Notes under the pieces: model-generated
What the model was told of the DNA's origin: nothing
What the model saw: the letters and a program-made list of their open reading frames with translations, nothing else
Databases searched by the model: none
Source: Sulfuritalea sp.
GTDB taxonomy: Bacteria > Pseudomonadota > Gammaproteobacteria > Burkholderiales > Rhodocyclaceae
Assembly: GCA_023229685.1 (NCBI GenBank)
Contig: JALNYT010000009.1
Coordinates: forward strand, 62,001 to 126,000
DNA length: 64,000 nucleotides
Reading direction: 5' to 3'
Shown here: positions 48,191 to 56,961 of the stretch, in pieces
How positions within the stretch are numbered: the first letter of the stretch is position 1
Layout of the letters: each line of letters begins with the position of its first letter
Position numbers and translations under genes: made by a program

Positions 48191-48295
48191 AGCATAGCGG
48201 AGTTTCAGTGCAGGCGTTACGCCGAAACTAAAACGCAGCATAACGGAGTTTCAGTGGCGGCCAATGCCTGCGAAAGCAGGCGTTACGCCGAAACT
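48191..48295. repeat. Pair of REP-like palindromic repeats, one carrying a nested 20-bp insertion
   Basis: Unit 1 (48191-48229) and unit 2 (48237-48295) share AGCATA(g/a)CGGAGTTTCAGTG and CAGGCGTTACGCCGAAACT. Unit 2 differs by a precise 20-bp insertion (48257-48276), which with the flank forms the hairpin GCCTGC-GAAA-GCAGGC (48266-48281). Each unit has inverted GTTTC/GAAAC ends and a GGCGT-ACGCC core. It lies between divergent or convergent coding ends in otherwise gene-free DNA. Confidence 0.75.
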
Positions 48296-48323
48296 GAAAT
48301 AATGACGTGATTCTAAATCATCC

Positions 48324-48875
48324 TTATCCCGCGTCCACTTGATTTAGCGGAAAGCTTGCCAGTGTCTTGTAGCGCGCCGCGGACTGGTGCAGGTCGCTCT
48401 CGACCAGGGAAAATTCGCTCACCCGCCACCGAACCGGTGTCGCCAACTGCGGCAGCGACGCGCAGCGGACACGGCGCGCCAGTGTGATGTGCGGCACCAG
48501 GGCGGAACCGGAACGCTGATCGATCACCAAACCGGCGGCGCGCAGAGCAGCGGCCAGCGACTCGGCAAGGCGCCGCAACGGCTCCGGCGGCTGATTGCAG
48601 CCTGCCCACAGGATGCCGCGCTGCGGCCAGAACCCCAGGCGGTCGAGGCTCAGATCAAAGGCCTCGGCGCGCACTCCGGCGGCAATCTCTTGAAGCTGGT
48701 CGACTTGGGTTGGCGTCACCGAGCCGACAAACACCAGCGTCAGATGCAGCGCCGCGGGGCGTATCAGGCGGCCTTCGCTGCCGGCCAGATTCCCGCCAAG
48801 TGCCGCCAAATGCCCGACCGCCTCCTGATCCGGCCAGACTGCAAAGAACACGCGGCGCGAGCGGACCTCGCCCAT
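48324..48875 (-). CDS. thpR: RNA 2',3'-cyclic phosphodiesterase
   Basis: This 183-residue 2H phosphoesterase has both His-x-Thr motifs: HLTLVFVG (about residue 44) and HITLARRV (about residue 129). It opens 2',3'-cyclic phosphate ends to 2'-phosphates, the LigT/ThpR activity. It starts 6 bp after ispF. It processes the same kind of RNA ends that RtcB joins, although the two genes are 17 kb apart. Confidence 0.93.
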   Translation of the reverse strand: MGEVRSRRVFFAVWPDQEAVGHLAALGGNLAGSEGRLIRPAALHLTLVFVGSVTPTQVDQLQEIAAGVRAEAFDLSLDRLGFWPQRGILWAGCNQPPEPLRRLAESLAAALRAAGLVIDQRSGSALVPHITLARRVRCASLPQLATPVRWRVSEFSLVESDLHQSAARYKTLASFPLNQVDAG

Positions 48876-48881
48876 GCAGTC

Positions 48882-49370
48882 TTACGCCGCACGCACCAGC
48901 AACGCCACCGCATGTGCCGCGATGCCCTCGCCACGGCCCTCGAAACCGAGACGTTCGTTGGTCTTGCCCTTGACGTTCACAGCGCCGGCCGCAATGCCGA
49001 GGTCGGCCGCGATGTTGGCGCACATTGCCGCGACATGGGGCGCGATGCGCGGCGCCTGGGCGATGATGGTGGCGTCGATGTTACCCACCTGCCAGCCTGC
49101 GGCGCGCACGGCGTCCATGGCGCCGCGCAGCAGGCTGCGGCTGTCCGCCCCCTCCCACTGCGAGCCGCTGTCGGGGAACATGCCACCGATGTCGCCCAGT
49201 CCCGCCGCGCCCAGAATCGCATCGGTAATCGCGTGCAGCAGCGCATCGGCATCCGAATGCCCGAGCAAGCCCTGATGATGAGGAATATGCACGCCGCCCA
49301 GAATAAGCTTGCGCCCAGGCGTCAGCGCATGCACGTCATAGCCCTGACCGACGCGAAATGGAGTGTTCAT
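48882..49370 (-). CDS. ispF: 2-C-methyl-D-erythritol 2,4-cyclodiphosphate synthase
   Basis: This 162-residue MEP-pathway enzyme has the metal-binding RVGQGYDVHAL, the LGGVHIPHHQGLLGHSDADALLHAITDAILGAAGLGDIGGMFPD core and the C-terminal NVKGKTNERLGFEGRGEGIAAHAVALL. Length is normal. ispD, normally adjacent in betaproteobacteria, is found 2.7 kb away on the same strand, separated by a thioredoxin gene and two plus-strand genes. Confidence 0.97.
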   Translation of the reverse strand: MNTPFRVGQGYDVHALTPGRKLILGGVHIPHHQGLLGHSDADALLHAITDAILGAAGLGDIGGMFPDSGSQWEGADSRSLLRGAMDAVRAAGWQVGNIDATIIAQAPRIAPHVAAMCANIAADLGIAAGAVNVKGKTNERLGFEGRGEGIAAHAVALLVRAA

Positions 49371-49795
49371 TGCAGAAAGGCCCTTTCACAATAGCGGCGG
49401 AACAGCTTATCCGTTTCTTCTGATTGATATTGTATCGACATGCTGAAATGCGCCAAATAAGCCGAGCAAACCGCCGTCGCGGTCACTCTGCGATAAGCAC
49501 TTCGGCCATTAGCTGACATTGCAACTGCTGTAGCCAGTCAAGACTGATAGACGGCTCTCGTCTATATTGTGGACATAAACGGTTGGCGCGCGATAGCGAT
49601 TAGCCGGGCTGAGCGTTTTCGTCGATCAAGTTCGAATGACCCAAGAATAGCGGATAGCGGTGCAGTCATCCAACTTGGGGTGGCAACGTATCTCGCGCAG
49701 CCCAGGCAACCGACATAGCGCGCCTACCTCGAGGATGCGGAAACGCGTGAAGACCAGACCTGCTCGCTATGACCAACTGTGCCGCAAGGAGTGAC
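49371..49795. other. Intergenic region with no supported gene
   Basis: About 425 bp upstream of both ispF and the pyruvyl-transferase-like gene. A short inverted repeat ATAGACG-N5-CGTCTAT lies at 49547-49565. No promoter, RNA or coding signal is convincing; the composition suggests degraded or acquired DNA. Confidence 0.4.
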
Positions 49796-50779
49796 GTGAA
49801 TCCGCCGCCAGTTTTCTTCGGCGCCTTTGATCGCCACAATCTCGGCGACATCCTGCTCGGATCTGTGGCCGCCGAAGAGATCGGTGCCGGCACGGGGGTG
49901 TTTGCCGGGCTGGCGACGCGGGACCTGACGCCTTGGGGCGGTCAGCGCGTTTCCACACTCGACTCATTTACGACGCCCCTGACCCTGATCCACGTCGGCG
50001 GGGAGTTGCTCGACTGCGATGCGGCGCAGGCCGCGTACATGCTGGATGAGCCCGGACTGCGCTGGCGGCGGCAGGCGCCCTACGTGGTGGCCAGGCACGA
50101 ACTGGCGCCCGGCTCGGAAGTCGAGTTCCGGGCGGTCGGCGGCGTCGGACTTGCCGAACGCGACGAGGTGTTCCGCGACGAAGTGTTGGCCGCATTGCGA
50201 GAAGCAGGCAGCGTAAGCGTGCGCGACCGCACGACGCAGGCGCTGCTGGCCGTCGCCGGTATCGACGCCCCGCTAGTGCCGGATCCGGTGACACGGATCG
50301 GCAAACTCTTCGGCGCGCGCATCCGAGCCAGGATTCGGCGCAGGGATCCCTATCTCGCCGTCCAGTTTGCTGCCGAGTGCGGCGACGACGCAACGCTGGC
50401 GGCGTTCGCCCGCGGCCTCGATCGTATTGGCCTGCCCGTCGTGCTGTTCCGCGCCGGAGCCGCACCGTGGCACGATGCGCTTGAACCCTATCGCCGACTC
50501 GCGGTGCGCCGCGCACTGCCTGTGCAGGTATTCGAATCGCTCGATGTGTGGGACATCTGCTCCCTGATCGCAGGCAGCAGCGGCTATATTGGCACCAGCC
50601 TGCACGGTCGCCTCGTCGCCGAATCGTTCGGCGTGCCGGCGCTGAGCCTCGAACCCCAGTTGGGAGCGGCGAAGAAGCTGCGTGCCTACCTGGCGACCTG
50701 GTCGCCGGGGGACGCACCGCTCGAGCCGGATGCTTTCGCCGACGGCGCGTTCGTCTTCTCGGCGCAAGCGCCGCGGTGA
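49796..50779 (+). CDS. Polysaccharide pyruvyl transferase family protein
   Basis: This protein of about 327 residues has the N-terminal FFGAFDRHNLGDILLG, the middle GSVSVRDRTTQALL and VPDPVTRIG, and the late CSLIAGSSGYIGTSLHGRLVAESFGVPALSL, all characteristic of the PS_pyruv_trans family (CsaB/WcaK-like), which transfers pyruvate to sugars or acts on small acceptors. GTG 49796 with AAGGAG close upstream is chosen; ATG 49769 is an alternative. Together with the next gene it interrupts the ispD-ispF region. The acceptor is unknown. Confidence 0.82.
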   Translation: MNPPPVFFGAFDRHNLGDILLGSVAAEEIGAGTGVFAGLATRDLTPWGGQRVSTLDSFTTPLTLIHVGGELLDCDAAQAAYMLDEPGLRWRRQAPYVVARHELAPGSEVEFRAVGGVGLAERDEVFRDEVLAALREAGSVSVRDRTTQALLAVAGIDAPLVPDPVTRIGKLFGARIRARIRRRDPYLAVQFAAECGDDATLAAFARGLDRIGLPVVLFRAGAAPWHDALEPYRRLAVRRALPVQVFESLDVWDICSLIAGSSGYIGTSLHGRLVAESFGVPALSLEPQLGAAKKLRAYLATWSPGDAPLEPDAFADGAFVFSAQAPR

Positions 50780-50807
50780 CCAGATGCAACCATGAGAGGG
50801 TAATCAG

Positions 50808-51701
50808 TTGAAGAAATTGCGGGTCGCCGTCATCGGCCTGGGGAATCTGGGGCGCAAATGCGCCGAGGGCGTTGTTGCCGACCAAGCCATGGCACTGGCC
50901 GGGATTGTGCGGCGTAGCCGCAGCCCCGCTTCCTGGCTGAAAGCGCCTGTCGTCACCCATGTCAGCGATCTGAATGAAGTTGATGTCGCGCTGATCTGCG
51001 TTCCTCCGGATGCGACCATGGGAGTAGTGAAGGAGCTTCTGCAAAAACGCATTCCCATAGTGGAATGCGCACGTCTCCACGGCGAGGCCTTTCTCAGGCA
51101 AAAGTCAGAAATACATCGGGTCGCGCTTCTGCACAGAGTGCCGGCCGTTGTTGGAGCGGGAAGCGACCCGGGTGCCATCTCGCTGTTCCGCAGCCATTTT
51201 GCATTGCTGGTTCCCCGAGGGCATACGGAAACCAGCCTGCATACCGCTTCAAGCCTGCACCACACACTGGCCGTGGAGGGTATCAGGGGAGTCAGGAAAG
51301 CGCTGGCGACAGAGATCAAGTCCATTGGAGGGGCGGTTCAACGCTATGTCTACGTTGAATTGGAACCTGCGGCCGACGTGGCCGGAGTGGAGCACGCCAT
51401 CATCCATGACCCGCTCTTCCTCACTGAGCAGACTTTGGTATTCCCCGTGCCCAGTATTGCCGCGCTGGAAGAAACAAACCGTGGCGTGTTGCTGGAGCGG
51501 CGCGCCGCAGCGGGGGAAGCCAGCCATTCCTCCTTTTTGCTGGAGGCCCGCTTCGATGAGGCTGGGCTTGCTGCGCGAATGATGCTTGCCGCCGCGAGAT
51601 CACTGTCCATGCTGCAAGCGGGCGCCCATTCGGTGCTCGACCTGCCGCCGGGTGTGCTATGGGGTGAACAGCGCACTGCTGCGGAAAAGGAGTGGCTGTG
51701 A
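50808..51701 (+). CDS. Diaminopimelate-dehydrogenase-like NAD(P)-dependent oxidoreductase
   Basis: This 297-residue protein has an N-terminal Rossmann motif (RVAVIGLGNLGRKCAEGV, residues 4-21). Its middle GAGSDPGAISLFRSHFALLVPRGHTETS resembles the substrate part of meso-diaminopimelate dehydrogenases, and it includes VEGIRGVRKAL. It is somewhat shorter than typical Ddh (about 320 residues), so the substrate could be another amino acid or imine. It starts 28 bp after the pyruvyl-transferase-like gene, so they probably form one unit. Confidence 0.65.
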   Translation: MKKLRVAVIGLGNLGRKCAEGVVADQAMALAGIVRRSRSPASWLKAPVVTHVSDLNEVDVALICVPPDATMGVVKELLQKRIPIVECARLHGEAFLRQKSEIHRVALLHRVPAVVGAGSDPGAISLFRSHFALLVPRGHTETSLHTASSLHHTLAVEGIRGVRKALATEIKSIGGAVQRYVYVELEPAADVAGVEHAIIHDPLFLTEQTLVFPVPSIAALEETNRGVLLERRAAAGEASHSSFLLEARFDEAGLAARMMLAAARSLSMLQAGAHSVLDLPPGVLWGEQRTAAEKEWL

Positions 51702-51758
51702 TTGCGTGACGAATTGCCGGCGTTCTGGCGCACCATTCAGCGCACGGGAATCGCGCAG

Positions 51759-52076
51759 TCATGACGCGACATCAATTTGCGCCAGCGCCTGCTCTATCGC
51801 GCTTGAGTCGGAAGGCCGGACCAGGCGTTCGACTTCCTTGCCCTGAGCCAGGAAAATCAGCGTTGGCCAGAGTTTGACGCGAAATGAACGCCCCAGTCGG
51901 CGCCCCGGACCATCTTCAATCCTGATGTGGCGTACTCGGGGATGGCTGCCGAATGCAGCGGCAATCAATGGCTGGGCGGCGCTGCAGTGCCCGCAGTGGG
52001 ATGCGCCGAACTCGATGACCGTGGGTTCTTCGAGCGCATCGATCTCGGCGCGCGACGGTTCAATCCCCGAATGCAT
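51759..52076 (-). CDS. Thioredoxin family protein
   Basis: This 105-residue protein has the thioredoxin fold with the active site GASHCGHCSAAQPLI (CGHC, about residues 28-31), the cis-proline region VKLWPTLIF and the end ALAQIDVAS. No signal peptide, so cytosolic. The CGHC dithiol differs from the CGPC of housekeeping TrxA. It follows ispD on the same strand with a 21-bp gap. Confidence 0.9.
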   Translation of the reverse strand: MHSGIEPSRAEIDALEEPTVIEFGASHCGHCSAAQPLIAAAFGSHPRVRHIRIEDGPGRRLGRSFRVKLWPTLIFLAQGKEVERLVRPSDSSAIEQALAQIDVAS

Positions 52077-52097
52077 GGTGTGCGGTCCAAGGATATT

Positions 52098-52805
52098 TCA
52101 CGACTGTTCCCGGTTTTGCAATATCCACGCGGCGAGTTGCAGATCCAGCGGATAGGTGACCTTGAGGTTGCTGACATCGGCCGCCACAAGGCGCGGCGAA
52201 AGCCCCAGCGTCTCGATGGCGCTCGCTTCGTCGGTGACCTGCGGCGCGAAATCGAGCGCATCGAGCAGCAGCCGATGACGAAACATCTGCGGCGTCTGCG
52301 CCTGCCACAGGCCATCGCGCGACACCGTCTGGCGAACGCGGCCGTTGTCGTCGGAGCGCTTCAGGGTGTCGGCGACCGGCATCGCCAGCAGGCCGCCGGC
52401 ATCCTCCTCGCCCACCTCGGCGATCAGATTTTCGACCATGGCGACGGTCAGGCAGGGCCGCGCCGCATCGTGCACCAGGACCCAGTCGTTGCCAATCTCG
52501 CCGAGTTCGCCGGCCATCGCCCGCAGGCCGTTGGCGACGCTGCGCGCACGCGTATCGCCGCCGCAGCGCAGGACGCGCAATTTCGGCCCGAGCGTAGCCA
52601 TCGCGGCCGCGGGCCAGTGTATATCGTCCGGTGCCAGCACCACGAAAACATCCATGATCGCCGGGGTGGCGCACAATGTCGCCAAGGCGTGCCGGATCAT
52701 TGGCTGGCCAGCGAGCGGCAGGTATTGCTTGGGTAGGGCGCACCCCGAGAGCGCGCCCATGCGCGACCCAGAGCCTGCGGCCGGAACCAGTGCGTGATAG
52801 GTCAT
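52098..52805 (-). CDS. ispD: 2-C-methyl-D-erythritol 4-phosphate cytidylyltransferase
   Basis: This 235-residue enzyme of the MEP isoprenoid pathway has the CTP-binding LVPAAGSGSRMGALSGCALPKQYLPLAGQPMIRH, WVLVHDAARPC and TQTPQMF-like QAQTPQMFRHRLLLDAL plus TDEASAIE. The glycine-rich loop has a short Gly-Cys-Ala insertion. It is divergent from the MgtC-like gene and separated from ispF by acquired-looking genes. Confidence 0.96.
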   Translation of the reverse strand: MTYHALVPAAGSGSRMGALSGCALPKQYLPLAGQPMIRHALATLCATPAIMDVFVVLAPDDIHWPAAAMATLGPKLRVLRCGGDTRARSVANGLRAMAGELGEIGNDWVLVHDAARPCLTVAMVENLIAEVGEEDAGGLLAMPVADTLKRSDDNGRVRQTVSRDGLWQAQTPQMFRHRLLLDALDFAPQVTDEASAIETLGLSPRLVAADVSNLKVTYPLDLQLAAWILQNREQS

Positions 52806-52853
52806 GCCGCAATTCTATACAATCGCCTTACAGGAATTCGCGGGAGACAGAAG

Positions 52854-54110
52854 ATGTTCGCCGCAGAAGCCGGATACGAAGTCTTGCAGGCCTTTGCCAC
52901 CAGCATCGGCATCGGTCTGCTGATCGGACTTGAGCGCGAGCGCCAATCCGACCTCAAGGCCGGCTTGCGCACCTTTGCCCTGGTGGGACTGCTGGGTTGT
53001 CTCTGCGCCCTGCTGGCGCAGACCACTGACAGTGGCTGGATACTCGCCGTCGGCATGTTCGCCGTCGCGGCCATGATGATCGCTGCGCACGTATCCGATC
53101 CGCTCGATACCGGCGATCCGGGCACCACCTCCGTGGTCGCGCTGATGGTTTGCTACGCACTGGGTGCAGTGGTCTGGTTTGGCTACACCTCGACCGCGGT
53201 GATGCTCGGAATTGCCACCACGGTGCTGCTCTACTTCAAGGCCGAGTTGCATGGCATCTCGAAAAGCCTGACACCCGTCGACCTGCTTTCGATCCTGAAG
53301 TTCGGCGTGCTGGCGCTGGTGGTTCTGCCGATTCTGCCGGACCGGGATTTCGGCCCCTACCAGGCCCTCAATCCGCACAACATCTGGTGGATGGTGGTGC
53401 TGATCTCGGGCGTATCGCTGGCGGGCTACGCCGCCCTGCGGCTGACCGGGGCGCGACATGGCGCGACGCTGATCGGCCTGTTCGGCGGCTTGGCCTCATC
53501 CACCGCGACCACCATGATCTTCGCCCGCCATGCCAAGGCGGATGTCGATCTCGGGCGCACGGCGATGGTGGTGATCCTGCTCGCCAATATCGTGGTCCTG
53601 GTGCGTCTCGGGCTGGTCTCACTCGCGGTCGCGCCCGACATCGTCGAGCAGTTGTACGGCGTGCTCGGCTGCGGCATCGCGCTGGGAGTTGTAGCCACGC
53701 TATGGGGCTGGCGCCAGCTTGCAGGCGGCGACGCGCTGCCGATGCCGAATGTCACCAACCCGACCGAGATCAAGACCGCGTTGACCTTCGGCGGCCTCTA
53801 TGCGCTGATCCTGGTGCTGTCCGCCTGGCTCCAGGATGTTGCCGGCAACAGCGGACTGTACCTGCTGGCGCTGGCCTCGGGGCTGACCGACGTCGATGCG
53901 ATCGCGCTGTCGTCGCTGCGCATGTTCAGCATGGACAAGCTGACTGCCGCGCAAACCATAACCGCGATAACTCTCGCAACGCTTTCCAATCTCGCCTTCA
54001 AGACCGGCCTGGTGGTGGTCATCGGCGGTGCGGCGCTGGCTCGCCGTACCCTGCCTGGATTGGCCGCCATCGCCGCGGGCCTCGTCGGCGGACTCTTATT
54101 GATGACCTGA
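52854..54110 (+). CDS. MgtC/SapB-DUF4010 family membrane protein
   Basis: This 418-residue protein has about 12 transmembrane helices. The N-terminal MgtC/SapB domain contains ATSIGIGLLIGLERERQSDLKAGLRTFALVGLLG (about 14-47), and a DUF4010 domain with GGLASSTATTMIFARHAK follows from about residue 160. Function of this family is unknown; a transport role is likely. The ATG at 52854 is chosen for the GGGAGA ribosome binding site. It precedes the Memo-AMMECR1 fusion by 12 bp. Confidence 0.88.
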   Translation: MFAAEAGYEVLQAFATSIGIGLLIGLERERQSDLKAGLRTFALVGLLGCLCALLAQTTDSGWILAVGMFAVAAMMIAAHVSDPLDTGDPGTTSVVALMVCYALGAVVWFGYTSTAVMLGIATTVLLYFKAELHGISKSLTPVDLLSILKFGVLALVVLPILPDRDFGPYQALNPHNIWWMVVLISGVSLAGYAALRLTGARHGATLIGLFGGLASSTATTMIFARHAKADVDLGRTAMVVILLANIVVLVRLGLVSLAVAPDIVEQLYGVLGCGIALGVVATLWGWRQLAGGDALPMPNVTNPTEIKTALTFGGLYALILVLSAWLQDVAGNSGLYLLALASGLTDVDAIALSSLRMFSMDKLTAAQTITAITLATLSNLAFKTGLVVVIGGAALARRTLPGLAAIAAGLVGGLLLMT

Positions 54111-54122
54111 TGTGAGGCGACC

Positions 54123-55496
54123 ATGAGCCCTGCTACCGCCATTCGTCCGCCGGCCGTTGCCGGCATGTTCTATCCCGGCGACCCTGCCAGCCTGCAGGAC
54201 GAACTGGCGACCTGCCTCGCCGGGTTGCCGGCGCCGACTCCTGAACCTGCCGCAACCGGCATGCTCAAGGCCCTCATCGTGCCGCATGCCGGCTACATCT
54301 ATTCGGGCGGCACCGCGGGCCACGCCTATGCCCTGCTGGCGCCGCTCGCCGGGCGCATCCGGCGCGTGGTCGTGCTCGGGCCGTGCCACCGGGCTTCGGT
54401 GCAGGGACTGGCGGCACCCACGGCGCAGGCGTTCGCCACGCCGCTGGGCCGCATCCCGCTCGACCGCGCCGCCCTCGATGCGCTGGCCGATCTGCCGCAG
54501 GTGGTTGTCAGCGATGCTGCCCATGCGCAGGAACACTCGCTGGAAGTGCAACTGCCCTTCCTGCAAACCGTGCTGGGCCAGTTCGAGCTGGTACCGCTGG
54601 CGGTGGGCGAAGCCAGTTCCGGCGAGGTGGCCCAGGTACTGGAACGCCTCTGGGGCGGGCCGGAAACGCTGATCGTGATCAGCTCCGACCTTTCGCACTT
54701 TCACAGCTACCGCGAAGCGCAGAGCATCGACAAGGCCACGGCACAGCACATCCTCGCCCTCGATCAACTGACCAGTTTCGAGCAGGCCTGCGGCGCGCTG
54801 CCGATCAACGGCTTGCTCGCCGTGGCGCGGCGGCGCGGGCTCAGGATCGAGCGCGTGGCGCAATGCAACTCGGGCGATACGGCGGGCGACAAATCGCGCG
54901 TGGTCGGCTATGCCTCCTTCGCCCTCTACGAGCCCGCAGCAGTCGCCAGCGATCTCGGCCCGGCCCTGCTGGTGCGCGCCCGCAACGCCATCGCGGCCAG
55001 TCTCAAGCAGCCGACGCAGGCCGAGCCCGCACATCCTGCACTGAATCAACCCGGCGCCACCTTCGTCACCTTGACCCAGAACGCCGCGCTGCGCGGCTGC
55101 ATCGGCTCGCTGGAAGCCCGGCGCCCGCTCGACCAGGATGTGCGCGCCAATGCGGTCGCCGCCGCCTTCAGCGACCCGCGCTTCCCGCCGCTGACGCTCG
55201 CCGAATTTGCGCACACCCGGGTCGAAGTGTCGCTGCTCACGGTGCCACAGCCGATAAGCTTCACCGACGAGGCCGATGCCATTCGCCAGTTGCGGCCCCA
55301 TGTCGATGGCGTCATCCTGATCGCCGGCCCGCGCCGCGGCACCTTCCTGCCGCAGGTCTGGGAACAGTTGCCCGAGCCGCGCCAGTTTCTCGCCCACCTC
55401 AAGCAGAAGGCCGGACTCCCATCCGACTGGTGGTCTTCCGAGGTGCAGCTGCAACGCTACGAGGTGCAGAAATGGAAAGAAGCGCCGATCCCATAG
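54123..55496 (+). CDS. Memo-AMMECR1 fusion (AmmeMemoRadiSam proteins B and A)
   Basis: This 457-residue protein fuses a Memo domain (about residues 8-275; IRPPAVAGMFYPGD, LIVPHAGYIYSGGTAGHAYALL, EHSLEVQLPFLQ, ISSDLSHFHSY) to an AMMECR1 domain (about 285-455; GATFVTLTQNAALRGCIGSLEARRPL, FSDPRFPPLTLAEFAHTRVEVSLL). The Memo metal-site histidines and the conserved Cys-Asn of QCNSGDTAGDKSRVVGYASF are present. The system takes its name from these domains and a radical SAM enzyme, encoded next with 25-bp overlap. Reaction unknown. Confidence 0.94.
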   Translation: MSPATAIRPPAVAGMFYPGDPASLQDELATCLAGLPAPTPEPAATGMLKALIVPHAGYIYSGGTAGHAYALLAPLAGRIRRVVVLGPCHRASVQGLAAPTAQAFATPLGRIPLDRAALDALADLPQVVVSDAAHAQEHSLEVQLPFLQTVLGQFELVPLAVGEASSGEVAQVLERLWGGPETLIVISSDLSHFHSYREAQSIDKATAQHILALDQLTSFEQACGALPINGLLAVARRRGLRIERVAQCNSGDTAGDKSRVVGYASFALYEPAAVASDLGPALLVRARNAIAASLKQPTQAEPAHPALNQPGATFVTLTQNAALRGCIGSLEARRPLDQDVRANAVAAAFSDPRFPPLTLAEFAHTRVEVSLLTVPQPISFTDEADAIRQLRPHVDGVILIAGPRRGTFLPQVWEQLPEPRQFLAHLKQKAGLPSDWWSSEVQLQRYEVQKWKEAPIP

Positions 55497-56569
55497 CCGG
55501 GGTAGCCGCGCGCTGGTGGCACCGGCTCGACGACGGCCGCATCCAGTGCGACCTCTGCCCGCGCAATTGCCGCCTGCACGAAGGGCAGCGCGCCGCCTGC
55601 TTCGTGCGCGCGATGCAAGGCGGCGAGATGCTGCTCACTACCTACGGCCGCAGTTCGGGCTTCTGCATCGATCCGATCGAGAAGAAGCCGCTCAACAACT
55701 TCTATCCCGGTTCCAGCGTGCTGTCCTTCGGTACCGCCGGCTGCAACCTGGCCTGCAAGTTCTGCCAGAACTGGGACATCTCGAAATCGCGCGACATGGA
55801 CCGCCTGATGGACGATGCCACGCCGCAAGCCATTGCCCGCGCCGCGCAAAAGAATGGCGCCCGATCCGTCGCCTTTACCTACAACGACCCGGTGATCTTC
55901 GCCGAGTATGCGATGGATACGGCCGACGCCTGCCATGCACTCGACATCAAGACCGTCGCCGTCACCGCCGGCTACATGCACCTCGAGCCGGCGCGCGAGT
56001 TCTATTCGAAGATGGACGCCGCCAACGTCGACCTGAAAGCCTTCACCGACGACTTCTACGTCAATCTTTGCGGCGGCCATTTGCAACCGGTGCTCGACAT
56101 CCTGGCGATGATCCATCACGACACCGATTGCTGGCTGGAATTGACCACCCTGCTGATCCCCGGCAAGAACGATGCGGACGACGAACTCAAGGCGCTGTCG
56201 ACCTGGGTGGCAAAGGAACTCGGCCCGGACGTGCCGCTGCACTTCACCGCCTTCCACCCCGACTGGAAACTCGACAACCTTCCCGAGACTCCGCTCGCGA
56301 CCCTGAGCCGTGCCCGCCGCATCGCCATGGATGCCGGACTGCACTACGTCTATACCGGCAACGTGCATGACAAGAGCGGCGACAGGACGAATTGCCCGGC
56401 TTGCGGCAAGCCGGTGATCGAGCGCGACTGGTATCGCATTCTCAGCTATGAACTGGACGCCGGAGGCCATTGCCGGCACTGCGGAACGGCCATCGCCGGG
56501 CGCTTCGGCGCCTTCGGCAAAGCATTCGGCCCGCAGCGCATTCCGGTCAGGTTGCACGCGGGCGCCTGA
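55472..56569 (+). CDS. AmmeMemoRadiSam system radical SAM enzyme (system-linked copy)
   Basis: This 365-residue radical SAM enzyme has the CNLACKFCQNW cluster motif (about residues 94-104), N-terminal CDLCPRNC and C-terminal zinc-ribbon cysteines (CPAC, CRHC). It overlaps the Memo-AMMECR1 gene by 25 bp, so it is translationally linked to its partners. It is a same-length close paralogue of the stand-alone enzyme at 20119-21216; both keep the FSFGTAGC/LSFGTAGC and KPLN(H/N)F(F/Y)PGSSV segments. Confidence 0.95.
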   Translation: MERSADPIAGVAARWWHRLDDGRIQCDLCPRNCRLHEGQRAACFVRAMQGGEMLLTTYGRSSGFCIDPIEKKPLNNFYPGSSVLSFGTAGCNLACKFCQNWDISKSRDMDRLMDDATPQAIARAAQKNGARSVAFTYNDPVIFAEYAMDTADACHALDIKTVAVTAGYMHLEPAREFYSKMDAANVDLKAFTDDFYVNLCGGHLQPVLDILAMIHHDTDCWLELTTLLIPGKNDADDELKALSTWVAKELGPDVPLHFTAFHPDWKLDNLPETPLATLSRARRIAMDAGLHYVYTGNVHDKSGDRTNCPACGKPVIERDWYRILSYELDAGGHCRHCGTAIAGRFGAFGKAFGPQRIPVRLHAGA

Positions 56570-56961
56570 CGCGAACCGGCATTACCTGCCCGCGTCCGGG
56601 TGGATGCTGTCCCTCCGGGACATAAAGCGGAACCCCAAGTACACAGCGTCCGCTAGCGCCGACTTTCATTTGCTTGACTGCTAAGGAGTTGTTCGCCTAC
56701 AGCCGTGCCGCGCAAAGAGTACATCGGCCTTCTGTATGACCGCTTGCCAGCCGGAAGGAGTCGTCGATCTCCGATTGACTGAAAAGCCTGAGTGCATAGC
56801 CGGGGAGGCGGTCATCCGTCGTATCTACTCTGGGGAACTGACTTTACTCAACCCATCTGCCGCAGACATCGAGGATCTGCGAAGCCAATCATTGAGTTAA
56901 ATAGTTGGATTGGTTACATTCACAGACTTAAAAAAATAAATTGCGAAATTTCAAACCAAGT
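56570..56961. other. Intergenic region, AT-richer toward its end, with a possible small ORF
   Basis: The last ~80 bp before the SGNH gene are clearly AT-rich compared with the surroundings. A 54-residue frame (56736-56900, MTACQPEGVVDLRLTEKPEC...) reads like the C-terminus of a larger protein (GELTLLNPSAADIEDL) and may be a gene remnant. No promoter or terminator is convincing. Confidence 0.4.

Noticed and set aside
49371..49795. Possible tRNA or att site in the gap between ispF and the pyruvyl transferase-like gene
   Set aside because: A GTTCGAA-like string is present but no cloverleaf pairing could be traced, and no integrase gene is nearby.
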